A stretch of DNA of 64,000 nt from Lentisphaerota bacterium (GCA_021413965.1 JAIOPI010000018.1:111514-175513), one strand, 5' to 3'. Shown: positions 38,947-48,351, numbered from the stretch's first letter. Notes: a model not told the origin generated them from the sequence alone. Numbers and translations: made by a program.

Positions 38947-40907
38947 TACGCCTCCACGACGAGGGCCGCGTGCAAGGCCAGCCGCTTGACCGTCAGGTGC
39001 GCGGCACCCTTTGACCACGTGAACCGCAGACGCCCTCCGTCCGGCGCCAACCGGATGGCGCGCGGGCGCCGCGGCAGGCGCAGCGTGACGGCCAGCGGGC
39101 CGACGGGGGGGATGTCGTCATGGATGCACACCGAGCGGTCGGCATGAGGGCCGGCCGTATTGACGAGATGAATGACGCACTGCCCCCGGACGTGCATGGC
39201 GCTCACATCGACGGTGTGCGACCCCGTCACGTCCACGAGAGGGGTTGGGAACAGGCGCCGCGTCAGCGCGGCGAGGAAGTCGCGCACGGTCGGCGAGGTG
39301 GACGTGCGGTAGCGCGCGCCGAGGTTCGCATAGACCGCGGCGATCTGGCCCCGCCCGTAGCGGCGGATCGTGGCGGCCGGCATGGCCGGGCTCTCCGGAT
39401 CGTTCTCGGGGTGGAGCGTGCCGAAGGTTTGGGTGCCGGGGCGAGGCGCCACGTCCTGGCTGAGAGTCAGCAGGGCCGCCAGTCCGTCCTGATGGGCCAG
39501 CCAGACCTTCTTGTCCGCGGGCGCGCTCTTGGCGCGAACGCCCAACTCGCGCGTGAAGAGCGCGGCGGCGCGGGGGCCGATCAGCAGCAGGTTGCCGCCG
39601 TTGCGCACGTAGTCCCGCAACTCGCGCCGGAAGGCGGGATCGAGATGCGCCCACTCGGGGACGATGATCACGGGGTAGTCCTTCATCCGGCCGGCCAGGT
39701 GATGCTCGCCGACGATGTCCACCACCTGCTGTCCGTCCAGCAGGGCCTGCAGAACGCCGCGCAGGCCGTTGAGGTATTTATCCGGCCAGGCGAAGACGCC
39801 CGGCTGCTCGCGGTAGTACGCGGCACGCGAGTAAAGGAGACCGATCTGCGGAATCAGCTTGCCGCCCTGGCAGATGGACTGGCGCGCCCGACAGAAGGCC
39901 GCCGCCGCGGCCATCAGCGGCAGCTGCCACTCGCGCACGGACCCGTCGCGCCGCTGGGAGAAATAGGCCTGGAAGCCGCCGCCGAGCGCGATGACGGTCG
40001 CGGCTTCGCGCTGCAGCTGCGGGATGCTCTTGGTGCTCCAATCGCCGTTGTCCATCTCGCCGTTGAAGCTCCACGCCATGAGATCCCAGGGGCGGCCCTG
40101 CTGGGCGAGCCAGCGGCCCTCGAAACGAGCCGTGTTGATGCTGTCAAAGCAGGAGTAGTCGCCCGACAGAAAGGGCAGGTTGGCCGTGACCGGCTCCGGC
40201 ATGAAGGATGAGAAGGCCCAATTGCTCGTGACTTGGAATGCCGGATTGTGGCGCCGCAGCGTGTCGACATAGTGCCGCACGTATCGGCGGAAGCCCTCGC
40301 GGCAATAGGCGAGGAAGGCCGCGTGGTGCGGATCCTTGGGGCGGCGCGGGATGGCGCGGATGCCGGTGTCACGGCGGAAGGCGGCGAGCACGTCCGGGCG
40401 GTAGTCGGGGACGGTGGCCCAGCAGTCTCCATCGATCCAGACGCCGTCGACGCCGTAGACGTCGCACAGTTCCTTCAGCTGGGGAATCAGGAGCTTGTCC
40501 ACATAGGGGCCGAAGACGGATGTCTTTCGCTTGTCGCGTTTGCCGTTTGCCCCGACGCAAGACCATGAGGGGTGGTGCTTGAGCGCCTCGTCATCCCACA
40601 CGCCGGAGTAATGCATGAAGAGGGCGACGCCGCGGGCGGCCGTGACCTCGCGCCAGAGTTTGAGGGGATCGCCGACGAAACCGGGCGCCGGGTGGCCGAC
40701 TTTGGTCGGGTAGCTCGACATGCCGCGGTGGCCCTTGCAATCCGTCTGCAGATAGTCGGGCTGCACCGCGTCGATAATGCGGTTCAGCATGCGGCGCGTA
40801 GTCCGGGCGCCGATGGCCGTGCAGTCCGGGCCGGCGTGGAAATCGTAGTGGACGCCGACAAAGCTCTCGGCGCGCGTGAGACGGCGTGGCGGCGTTTTAC
40901 CTGTCAT
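38946..40907 (-). CDS. putative glycoside hydrolase (GH29/TIM-barrel-like with amidotransferase-like C-terminal half)
   Basis: FVGVHYDFHAGPDCT, DYLQTDCKGHRG, GVDGVWIDGDCWA, VIIVPEWAHLDPAFRRELRDYVRNGGNLLLIG. Confidence 0.65.
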   Translation of the reverse strand: MTGKTPPRRLTRAESFVGVHYDFHAGPDCTAIGARTTRRMLNRIIDAVQPDYLQTDCKGHRGMSSYPTKVGHPAPGFVGDPLKLWREVTAARGVALFMHYSGVWDDEALKHHPSWSCVGANGKRDKRKTSVFGPYVDKLLIPQLKELCDVYGVDGVWIDGDCWATVPDYRPDVLAAFRRDTGIRAIPRRPKDPHHAAFLAYCREGFRRYVRHYVDTLRRHNPAFQVTSNWAFSSFMPEPVTANLPFLSGDYSCFDSINTARFEGRWLAQQGRPWDLMAWSFNGEMDNGDWSTKSIPQLQREAATVIALGGGFQAYFSQRRDGSVREWQLPLMAAAAAFCRARQSICQGGKLIPQIGLLYSRAAYYREQPGVFAWPDKYLNGLRGVLQALLDGQQVVDIVGEHHLAGRMKDYPVIIVPEWAHLDPAFRRELRDYVRNGGNLLLIGPRAAALFTRELGVRAKSAPADKKVWLAHQDGLAALLTLSQDVAPRPGTQTFGTLHPENDPESPAMPAATIRRYGRGQIAAVYANLGARYRTSTSPTVRDFLAALTRRLFPTPLVDVTGSHTVDVSAMHVRGQCVIHLVNTAGPHADRSVCIHDDIPPVGPLAVTLRLPRRPRAIRLAPDGGRLRFTWSKGAAHLTVKRLALHAALVVEA

Positions 40908-41019
40908 CGTGACTCCTGTTTCGAAGTGAGGACTGACCACGAGGGCTTGCCGCGACGAGAGGGGACGCGGCGCGAATGCCCGGGACGCACGACTTGTCCC
41001 GCTTGTTTACCGATCGGCC

Positions 41020-41349
41020 TTATCCGAGGAATGAGCAGATGTATTCGCAGATGCCGGCGGAGACGTCGATGTCGAAGCCGGACTTGGCAGGGACATCAAA
41101 GCTCTGCCCGGCGACATAAGTTGTGGCCGCGGCCTGGCCGGCGAGGGTCACACGGCACTGGCCGGCGGTGAGCTCCATGCGTTCGGCCTGGTCGGTGTTG
41201 AAATGGAACTTGCCGGGGTAAATAAGCCCCAGGGTCTTCTTGCTTCCGTCCGGAAGGCGGATGGTGTGGCTGACGACGCGGCCTTCGAAGTAGACGTTGG
41301 CCTTGGCCACCGCCGTCACGCCCTTGAATTCGGCTGGGATGGTGTTCAT
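41020..41349 (-). CDS. ppnP: pyrimidine/purine nucleoside phosphorylase
   Basis: Short cupin; KANVYFEGRVVSHTI, LGLIYPGKFHFNTDQAERMELTAG, FDVPAKSGFDIDV. Confidence 0.9.
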   Translation of the reverse strand: MNTIPAEFKGVTAVAKANVYFEGRVVSHTIRLPDGSKKTLGLIYPGKFHFNTDQAERMELTAGQCRVTLAGQAAATTYVAGQSFDVPAKSGFDIDVSAGICEYICSFLG

Positions 41350-41470
41350 GCGCGTGGAGTTTCCGCAACGGGCGGGGAAAGTCAAGCCGAGGGTAGCGGC
41401 GCCGTCGTGGTCGACCTCGCGTTCGTGCTGACATATACTCTTCCATCCGGGCGAGGGGGCGGGTCTCCAG

Positions 41471-42349
41471 GTGATGCGCCGCACATTCTTGCGTACGTCT
41501 ATGTTGGGAGCGACGGCTATGACCATGGACTTGAAAACCTTTGGCACGCTGGCGGACGGGAACGCCCGATCCGCGCGCCAGCCGGTGATGTTTATCGGTC
41601 ACGGCAGCCCGATGAATATTGTGCGCCACAACGCGTTCACGCAGTCCCTGCAGGCGCTCGGGCAGCGCACGGAACGGCCGTCGGCGCTGCTGGTCGTCTC
41701 TGCGCATTGGCTGACGCAGGGGGAGACCCGTGTGTCGACGAATCCGAACCCGCCGACGATCCACGATTTTTCCGGGTTTCCGGCGGCGCTCTATGACGTG
41801 ACGTACCCGGCCAGCGGGCACCCTGCACTGGCTCAGCAGGTCGCCGACAGCGTGACGTCGATCCGCATTCACCCAGACCACGAGATGGGGCTGGATCACG
41901 GGGCGTGGAGCATCCTGCACCACCTCTGGCCGCAGGCGGACATCCCCGTTTTTCAGTTGTCCATCGACTATGCCAAGCCGCCGGCCTTTCACTTTGCCCT
42001 CGCGCAGGAGTTGCGCCGGTGGCGCGAGCAAGGCGTGCTGATCCTTGGCAGCGGCAACGTGGTGCACAACCTGCGGCGGCTGGATCCGGATGAGAACCAG
42101 GCGCATCCCATGGCGTGGGCGCAGGAATTCGACGAATGGGTGAAGGCGCGCCTGGTGGCGGGCGACTACGGGGCGCTGGTGCGCTACGAGGAGCAGGGCC
42201 GCGCGGCGGCGCTGGCCGTGCCGACCAACGACCACTACCTGCCGATGCTCTACACGCTGGGCCTGATGGATGGGAAGGAATCCGTGCGATTCACGCACGA
42301 GCGTTTCCAGCATGGCAGCATCAGCATGCGCTGCTTTGAAAGCGCCTAG
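41471..42349 (+). CDS. ygiD: extradiol dioxygenase, LigB/YgiD (4,5-DOPA dioxygenase) family
   Basis: VMFIGHGSPMNIV, VVSAHWLTQGE, TIHDFSGFPAALYDVTYPA, ILGSGNVVHNLRR; Tat-like N-terminus MMRRTFLRTSMLGATAM. Confidence 0.9.
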   Translation: MMRRTFLRTSMLGATAMTMDLKTFGTLADGNARSARQPVMFIGHGSPMNIVRHNAFTQSLQALGQRTERPSALLVVSAHWLTQGETRVSTNPNPPTIHDFSGFPAALYDVTYPASGHPALAQQVADSVTSIRIHPDHEMGLDHGAWSILHHLWPQADIPVFQLSIDYAKPPAFHFALAQELRRWREQGVLILGSGNVVHNLRRLDPDENQAHPMAWAQEFDEWVKARLVAGDYGALVRYEEQGRAAALAVPTNDHYLPMLYTLGLMDGKESVRFTHERFQHGSISMRCFESA

Positions 42350-42536
42350 CCCGCATCGTTCACACTACCATTGATTCTGGCGCTCATCCGATGTGGACAT
42401 GCCGGGAGCGGTCGTTTTTCGGGAATACGATTTAGTGGATTGGCCGCACCTGTTGCGGCGTGGTGATTTGTGCGCGTTTGGGGCGGATCTGCGCACAGCT
42501 CCGCCACGAACGGTCGTGGGCGAAGGGGCTGGCGGC

Positions 42537-43991
42537 TCAGCCGGTGTCTGCCGATTGGGCCATGAGTCGCTGGTGAGCGCGTGCGAACAGATGCTGGTAG
42601 GGATAGGCGGAAGGCAACTGCACGTAAACACGCCGCGCGCTGACCGTGATGCTGGCCGCGACCTTCAGGAGCTTCAAGCGGATGGTTCCGGCTGTAGCCG
42701 TGGCCAGTTCGGTGCCGCGCAGACACAAGGAGCGCATCCGCTCCAGGAGCAGATAGGCGAAGGCGCTGAACCAGAGGCGCAGTTGGTTGGACGCCAGGTA
42801 GTGGGTGCTGGTCCGCTCGGCGTTCAAGTCCAGCAGTTGCTGCTTCAACACATTCTCGCACTGTCCGCGTGCGCAGTAGACGACTTCGTATAGCGCCTGC
42901 GCCACGAAGCGGTTGGGTTGCGCATCATCGCTGAAGCCTTCCGCTGGCAAGTTCGTTACCACGAAGCGTGGGTTGTTGCCTTGCGCCGTGACTTCGGCTT
43001 TGGCCACGACCCGGCGCGGGTGGCTCCAGGAGTCGCGTGTTTGGTAGCGCAGTTCTTCGAACCGACGCGTGGCGACTCCAGTCAAGCAGTGCTGGGCACG
43101 GGCCTCGGCCAAGGCCGGTTGAACCGTGCGCACCAACGTGGGGTTGGGCGCCAGTCCGATGACGTAGTAAACCGCGGGCTGGCTTTCGCACCAGTCCAGG
43201 AGCGCGGGGGTCGCGAACGCGCTGTCGGCGCGCACGATGATCCGGGTCTTCGGGCAGCGGCGACGGATTGCCACCACCACCTTTGCCAGCGCCTCGCAGG
43301 CTCCGTGCGCGGCCCCATGCTCCGCCGTGCGCAACTGCGCCCAAAGCACCACCGATCCGACCATGATGTACAGCGGCAGGTAGCAGTAATCGCCGTAGTA
43401 GGCGTTGAAGTACCGTCCCTCCTGCAGGCCATGCACCAAGTCGCCAGTTGCGTCGATGTCCAAGACGATTTCGCGGGCGTGCTTGGGCAGGCAGCGGACT
43501 GCCAGCGTCAGCAGGCAGGCTTCGAGCGCCTGAGGATCATGCCGTAGCTTGTGATAACGGCTGGATTTGTTATTACTCAGTTCCAAGCGGTTCAAGGTGG
43601 CCGGGGCGGCCAGCGGATTGCCGCGATCATCAGGCATCAGACGCGTCTGGCCAAGCGGATCACGGCTTTCAACGGCGGTCGCCAGCAGCGGGTCGCGACG
43701 CAGATCGCTGTGATCGTTGAGGTCTTCGTAACCGAGGGCTAACGCATACAAGCGCTGAGCGAGCAAGGCGCGTAGCGAGTGCTCGACGAACCGGGCATCG
43801 CGCTGGTCATGGAAGCAGCTGGCCAAAAGTCGGCTGACGCCCAACCCGCGATCCAGTTGGCGCAGCAACAGGACGCCGCCATCGCTGGACAGATGTCCGG
43901 CGGAAAAGTCTGCGACGACCTGACGGCCATGCAGATCGGAGAACGCCAGGGACAGCGGCGCCGACGCGGGCTTGCGGATTGAATGTGACAT
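42537..43991 (-). CDS. IS1380-family transposase
   Basis: FSAGHLSSDGGVLLLRQLDRGLGVSRLLA, LALGYEDLNDHSDLRRDPLLATAV, RADSAFATPALLDWCE, ARGQCENVLKQ. Confidence 0.95.
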   Translation of the reverse strand: MSHSIRKPASAPLSLAFSDLHGRQVVADFSAGHLSSDGGVLLLRQLDRGLGVSRLLASCFHDQRDARFVEHSLRALLAQRLYALALGYEDLNDHSDLRRDPLLATAVESRDPLGQTRLMPDDRGNPLAAPATLNRLELSNNKSSRYHKLRHDPQALEACLLTLAVRCLPKHAREIVLDIDATGDLVHGLQEGRYFNAYYGDYCYLPLYIMVGSVVLWAQLRTAEHGAAHGACEALAKVVVAIRRRCPKTRIIVRADSAFATPALLDWCESQPAVYYVIGLAPNPTLVRTVQPALAEARAQHCLTGVATRRFEELRYQTRDSWSHPRRVVAKAEVTAQGNNPRFVVTNLPAEGFSDDAQPNRFVAQALYEVVYCARGQCENVLKQQLLDLNAERTSTHYLASNQLRLWFSAFAYLLLERMRSLCLRGTELATATAGTIRLKLLKVAASITVSARRVYVQLPSAYPYQHLFARAHQRLMAQSADTG

Positions 43992-44000
43992 GCCGAAAGC

Positions 44001-44016
44001 ATAGTATATATACTAT
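44001..44016. promoter_or_regulatory. 16-bp AT palindrome in the divergent transposase/AbrB-like promoter region
   Basis: ATAGTATATATACTAT, perfect palindrome. Confidence 0.5.
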
Positions 44017-44048
44017 TATACAATCAAGCCCCAGAAGAAAGGTTTTGT

Positions 44049-44258
44049 ATGGGCAATGTCGTCAAAATCCAACGCGTGGAGCGCGGTCAGACGCGCTCTT
44101 TCTATTTGAACTTTCCGGCCGCCCTGGCGGACGTGATGCAGGTGGAAAAGGGCGAGGAGTTCGAGTGGCTGTTGGAGGATAAGAATACGGTGTGGCTCAA
44201 GCGCCTCGCGCCCAAAGCCCAGCGCCGTCCTCCGAAAAAGACGCCCCCCGACATGTGA
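44049..44258 (+). CDS. AbrB/SpoVT-like small protein inside the IS element
   Basis: VVKIQRVERGQTRSFYLNFPAALADVMQVEKGEEFEWLLEDKNTVWLKRL matches swapped-hairpin pattern; within IS ends. Confidence 0.65.
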   Translation: MGNVVKIQRVERGQTRSFYLNFPAALADVMQVEKGEEFEWLLEDKNTVWLKRLAPKAQRRPPKKTPPDM

Positions 44259-44367
44259 CAGTGTGTCGGCGGCGATGCGCGGCGGCCACGCTCCGCAACA
44301 CAGGCAACAACAAAGACTTACTAGCCCGCATGAGCACAAGCGCGAAGTGCTTGTGAGAAATGCGGGC

Positions 44368-44425
44368 TAGGAGCCTGTCGGATTTCGGCTTCGGCTTCGC
44401 CTTGCCTGCGCCCGTCAGGCTCCTA
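44368..44425. repeat. 58-bp inverted-repeat element resembling an IS1182-type end remnant
   Basis: TAGGAGCCTG (44368-44377) / CAGGCTCCTA (44416-44425); CTAGgAGCCTGTCGGAtTT closely matches 63864-63883 upstream of the IS1182-like gene. Confidence 0.6.
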
Positions 44426-44497
44426 ATGGTGCCGAATTGTCTGCGCGCTTGGCGCGCGATAAGCGGCGTGCACTTCTCCGGATCGCCAATCGACGGC

Positions 44498-44526
44498 TTG
44501 AGTCCGACGGCGGACTCCACTATACG
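44498..44526 (+). promoter_or_regulatory. candidate sigma70-like promoter with inverted repeat in the spacer, upstream of the SPFH operon
   Basis: TTGAGT-17 nt-TATACG; GAGTCCG-acgg-CGGACTC at 44500-44517. Confidence 0.4.
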
Positions 44527-44571
44527 TTCAGCGTAGCGGCAGAGGCGTGCCAGGAAGCGCCGGGAAACGAT

Positions 44572-44943
44572 ATGAACGAGCGGGGAGCCGAGAGCCGGGT
44601 CGAGAATCCGGAAGTCTTGCCGCCGGAAGGGACGCCGGCGGGGGCGCGACCGTCGCGCACGGCGCGACGGTTCGTCGAGGCCTTCGGCCCGATCGGGGCG
44701 GGGGTGCTCATCGATCTGGCGGACTTCGTCACGTATGGTCCGATCGGGCTCATGTTCGGCATGCTGGTGGGCGGAACGCTTGCCTATGTGCTGAGCGGGT
44801 TTTTCGGGCAACCGGTGTGGAAGCGTTTTTTATGGGCGCTGGCGGCCGGTCTTTACTGTACGATCCCGGGAACGGAAATGATCCCACTGGCAACGATCCT
44901 GGCATCGGCCATGACGTTCTGGAAAGGTGATAGCAAGGAGTAG
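44572..44943 (+). CDS. hypothetical membrane protein
   Basis: Hydrophobic ORF FVTYGPIGLMFGMLVGGTLAYVLSGFF; directly precedes the SPFH genes. Confidence 0.65.
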   Translation: MNERGAESRVENPEVLPPEGTPAGARPSRTARRFVEAFGPIGAGVLIDLADFVTYGPIGLMFGMLVGGTLAYVLSGFFGQPVWKRFLWALAAGLYCTIPGTEMIPLATILASAMTFWKGDSKE

Positions 44944-44947
44944 CGCC

Positions 44948-46504
44948 ATGAGTTTCAACTCATCGTCCGGTCAACCGCCGCCCATTCCGCGCCGTGTGGC
45001 TCCCCCCAGCGGTCCCCGCTTCCACCTCTCGTGGAAGGGCGTGGTGGGTTATCTGATCTTCCTGCTGGTGGCGTTCATTCCGGGGTTTATCTGGTTCGGC
45101 TGCCGCATCGAACCCGGCGCGGGGCGGATTGCCGTGCTGACGCACAAGACGGGCAAGGACCTGGCGCCCAACGAAATCCTGGCTCTCGAGCCCGGCCAGC
45201 AGGGCATTCAACTGGAGGTGCTTGGGGAGGGGCGCTATTTCAAGAATCCCTTCTTCTGGGACTGGGAAATCATGCGGATCACGGATATTCCGGCAGGGAA
45301 ACTAGGCGTACAGACCCGGCTCTATGGCAAGGATCTGCCGCCGGGAGAGATCATTGCCGGCGCCGATGAGCGCGGCATCCTCGCCGACGTTCTCCGCCCG
45401 GGGCGCTACCGCATCAACCCCTATGCGTACCACGTTGAGATGTTCAACGCCATTACGATCAAGCCGGGCAACGTGGGTGTGATCACGCGGCTGGTCGGTC
45501 ACGACGTACTGAACACCCCGGGCGTCGAGGGGCACACCAACACCTTCCTGGTGGCCGACGATCTGAAGGGCGTGGTCGGCGCCGTCATTGATCCGGGCAC
45601 GTATTACCTGAACCCGTACATGGTCAGTGTGAGCGAAGTGAATCTGCAGGGCCAGCGGTTTGAAATGAGCGGCAAGGATGTGATCACGTTCCTGACGCTG
45701 GACGGGTTTACGGTGACCGTCGAAGGCACGCTCGAGTTCGCCATTTTGCGCGACAAGGCGGCGCTGCTGACGCACCGCGTGGGCGACATGGACGATATTC
45801 TGAAGAAGGTGATTCTGCCGCGCGCGCGCGGGTTCAGCCGGATCGAAGGCAGCAAGCACCCCGCGATCGATTTCATTGTCGGCGAGAACCGCCAGTTGTT
45901 CCAGAGCAGCCTGGAATCGCACCTCAAGGAGAAGTGCGAGCCGTGGGGGGTGGATATCCGCTCAGTGCTCGTGCGGCAGATCATCCCGCCGGACGAAATC
46001 GCCAGCATCAACCGGGACCGGGAAATTGCCGTGCAGGATGCGTTGAAGTATGCGCAGCAGATCGAGCAGGCCAAGTCGAAGGCGGAACTGGTGAAGCAGG
46101 AGATGCTGGCGGTGCAGAGCAAGGAGAAGGTCGATGCGGACACGGTCCGCATCCGGGCCGTCATCAGTGCCGAGCAGGCGCAGTCCGTACAGGTGATTGC
46201 CGCGCGCAAGGAGTTGGAGGTGGCGCAGGTTCAGTTTGATGCGGCCAAGTTCCAGTCGCAAGGCGTGATCCTGGACGCGGAGGGCAAGCGTGACGGGATC
46301 CGCTTCCGCAACGAGGCGGAGGCCACGGTATTGGGCGGGCAGGTGCAGGCTTTTGGCGGGGGGCTGAATCTCGCGCGGTATGTGTTGTACCAGCGGATTG
46401 CGCCGCAGATTGAGAGCGTCTTGTCGAGCGACCAGGCCGATGGCTTGGGAGGGCTGTTCACGCCCTTCCTCCCGGCCGCGCCGGGAAAGGCGGTGGCCCC
46501 ATGA
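44948..46504 (+). CDS. SPFH/band 7 domain protein
   Basis: N-terminal TM, band-7 core, long charged helix EIAVQDALKYAQQIEQAKSKAELVKQEM. Confidence 0.88.
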   Translation: MSFNSSSGQPPPIPRRVAPPSGPRFHLSWKGVVGYLIFLLVAFIPGFIWFGCRIEPGAGRIAVLTHKTGKDLAPNEILALEPGQQGIQLEVLGEGRYFKNPFFWDWEIMRITDIPAGKLGVQTRLYGKDLPPGEIIAGADERGILADVLRPGRYRINPYAYHVEMFNAITIKPGNVGVITRLVGHDVLNTPGVEGHTNTFLVADDLKGVVGAVIDPGTYYLNPYMVSVSEVNLQGQRFEMSGKDVITFLTLDGFTVTVEGTLEFAILRDKAALLTHRVGDMDDILKKVILPRARGFSRIEGSKHPAIDFIVGENRQLFQSSLESHLKEKCEPWGVDIRSVLVRQIIPPDEIASINRDREIAVQDALKYAQQIEQAKSKAELVKQEMLAVQSKEKVDADTVRIRAVISAEQAQSVQVIAARKELEVAQVQFDAAKFQSQGVILDAEGKRDGIRFRNEAEATVLGGQVQAFGGGLNLARYVLYQRIAPQIESVLSSDQADGLGGLFTPFLPAAPGKAVAP

Positions 46505-48255
46505 AGAGTATGACGCGTTTCATCGTGCTGATTGCGGTGGTGGCGGGCCTGGGCGAGGGGATCTGGCAATGGGGGTTCTGCCGGTTCTACGTGGAGCCGG
46601 GGTACATGGCGGTTGTGACGAGCAAGACGGGGGCGGACTTGCCACCCGATCAGATTCTGGCGCGCAAGGGGCAGAAGGGGATTCAGGAGGACGTGCTGGG
46701 CGAAGGACGGCATTTCCTGAACCCCGTGCTCAATGATTGGGAAATTCGTCCCGCGATTGAAATCCCGCCCGGCAAGGTGGGGCTGGTGACGTCGAAGGTG
46801 GGGCAGAAGTTGCCGGAAGGCGAGTTCCTGGCGGAGCCCGGCCAGAAGGGTATCTGGCGGCGCGTGCTGGGACCGGGACGCTACCGGATCAATCCGTACG
46901 GCTATCAGGTGGACACGAACTCGGCGATCAGCATACCGATCGGCTACGTGGGCGTGATCACGTCACTGTCGGGCCAGCAGGTGGAGGAGGGCGAGTTCGC
47001 CGGTCCGGATCAGAAGGGCGTGCGACGGGACATCCTGCAGCCCGGGCTGTATTACGTGAACCCGCGCGAGTACCAGGTGGACGTGCTCGAGATCGGCGTG
47101 AACCAGGTTTCGCTGCTGGGCAAGGCGGGAGGCGAGATCATTACCAAGGGCAAGATCGAGACCCAGAATGCGCCCATGGCGGCCCTGCAGTCCGAAGTTC
47201 TGGACGAGCAGCGCAGCAAGCGCTCGGAGTATCTCGAGAAGAGCGCGGACCTGTTCACGGGGCGCTCGCGTTCGCAGCCGATGCAGCAGGCTGCGCAGGG
47301 GCAGTACCAGCCGGCCTCGCCCGAGGACATGGAGCAGCAGACGCTCAACCAGGTCAAGCCCGAGTACCAGTTGGACAAGAGCATGGCGACGCTTGGCGTG
47401 TCCCAGTTCCTGGAGTTTCCATCGCGCGACGGCTTTCAGATCAGCCTCGACATGACCGTGGAATTTGAGCTGGAGCCGGAGAAGATTGCCTGGCTGTTCC
47501 GGACGTACGGGGACCTGCCCGCGGTGGTGGACAAGGTGATCCTGCCGCAGATCAGTTCGATATCGCGCAACAAGGGGTCGGAATATCGTGCGAAGGACTT
47601 CATTGTCGGCGAAGGCCGGGAGAAGTTTCAGCAGGACCTGACGATGGCCTTGGCGAAGACGCTGGGGCTGAAGAACATCACGGTGCATAACGCGCTGATC
47701 CGGCATGCCGAGGTGCCCCAGCAGATCCTCGACCCCATCCAGCAGGCGAGCCTGGCGGTGGAGCAAGACCTGACAAACAAGGAGCGGCAGAACACGGCCA
47801 AGAAGCAGGCCGAGCTCAACACGGAACTCAGCATGATCGACCAGCGCCGCCAGCAGGTATCCGTGGAGACGGAGAAGCTGAAGGCCGAGATCCAGGCCGA
47901 CCAGGAGAAGCAGGTGGCCCTGATTGCGGCCGAAGCGGTCAAGCAGGTGGCGGAAGTCCGCAAGGGGACCGCCGGCATTCAGGCGGACACGGTGCGCATC
48001 CTTTCCGAGGCGGAGGCGAGTGCCATTCGCATGGTGCAAGGCGAGCAGGCGCGCGGGCTGCAGCTGAAGACGAAGGCGTTTGACGATCCGCAGGCCTACT
48101 CGCTGTGGGAGTTTGCGAGCCAACTGAACCCGAAGGTGCGCATCAACGTGCTGCATGCCGGGGACGGGACGCTGTGGACGGATCTGAAGACGGCAGGACT
48201 CGGCGAGCTTGGCGGGGCGGCGATTCTCAAGCAGGCCGCGCCACCGAAGCGTTGA
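46501..48255 (+). CDS. SPFH/band 7 domain protein (second copy)
   Basis: ATGA overlap with previous gene; band-7 core and coiled-coil; paralogous N-terminal repeats (GKVGLVTSKVGQKLPEGEFLAEPGQKGIWRRVLGPGRYRINPY). Confidence 0.88.
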   Translation: MKSMTRFIVLIAVVAGLGEGIWQWGFCRFYVEPGYMAVVTSKTGADLPPDQILARKGQKGIQEDVLGEGRHFLNPVLNDWEIRPAIEIPPGKVGLVTSKVGQKLPEGEFLAEPGQKGIWRRVLGPGRYRINPYGYQVDTNSAISIPIGYVGVITSLSGQQVEEGEFAGPDQKGVRRDILQPGLYYVNPREYQVDVLEIGVNQVSLLGKAGGEIITKGKIETQNAPMAALQSEVLDEQRSKRSEYLEKSADLFTGRSRSQPMQQAAQGQYQPASPEDMEQQTLNQVKPEYQLDKSMATLGVSQFLEFPSRDGFQISLDMTVEFELEPEKIAWLFRTYGDLPAVVDKVILPQISSISRNKGSEYRAKDFIVGEGREKFQQDLTMALAKTLGLKNITVHNALIRHAEVPQQILDPIQQASLAVEQDLTNKERQNTAKKQAELNTELSMIDQRRQQVSVETEKLKAEIQADQEKQVALIAAEAVKQVAEVRKGTAGIQADTVRILSEAEASAIRMVQGEQARGLQLKTKAFDDPQAYSLWEFASQLNPKVRINVLHAGDGTLWTDLKTAGLGELGGAAILKQAAPPKR

Positions 48256-48351
48256 TCAGCCCATGGCCCGGCGAGAGTGGGACTTGCCGGGCGAGACATG
48301 GGGCGAGGGTGACGGCCGCGCGCGGGGGCGGCGGGACGAGGGGACGGGTGT

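Larger units (their letters stand above)
42346..44370 (-). mobile_element. IS1380-like insertion sequence with CTAG boundary and AbrB-like passenger ORF
   Basis: Transposase 42537-43991; inverted ends CTAGCCCGCAT (42346-42356) and ATGCGGGCTAG (44360-44370), both followed inward by TCACA within a few nt; CTAG may be the target duplication. Confidence 0.8.

Noticed and set aside
46963-48156. 397-aa minus-strand ORF
   Set aside because: Leu/His/Arg-rich antisense frame of the second SPFH gene
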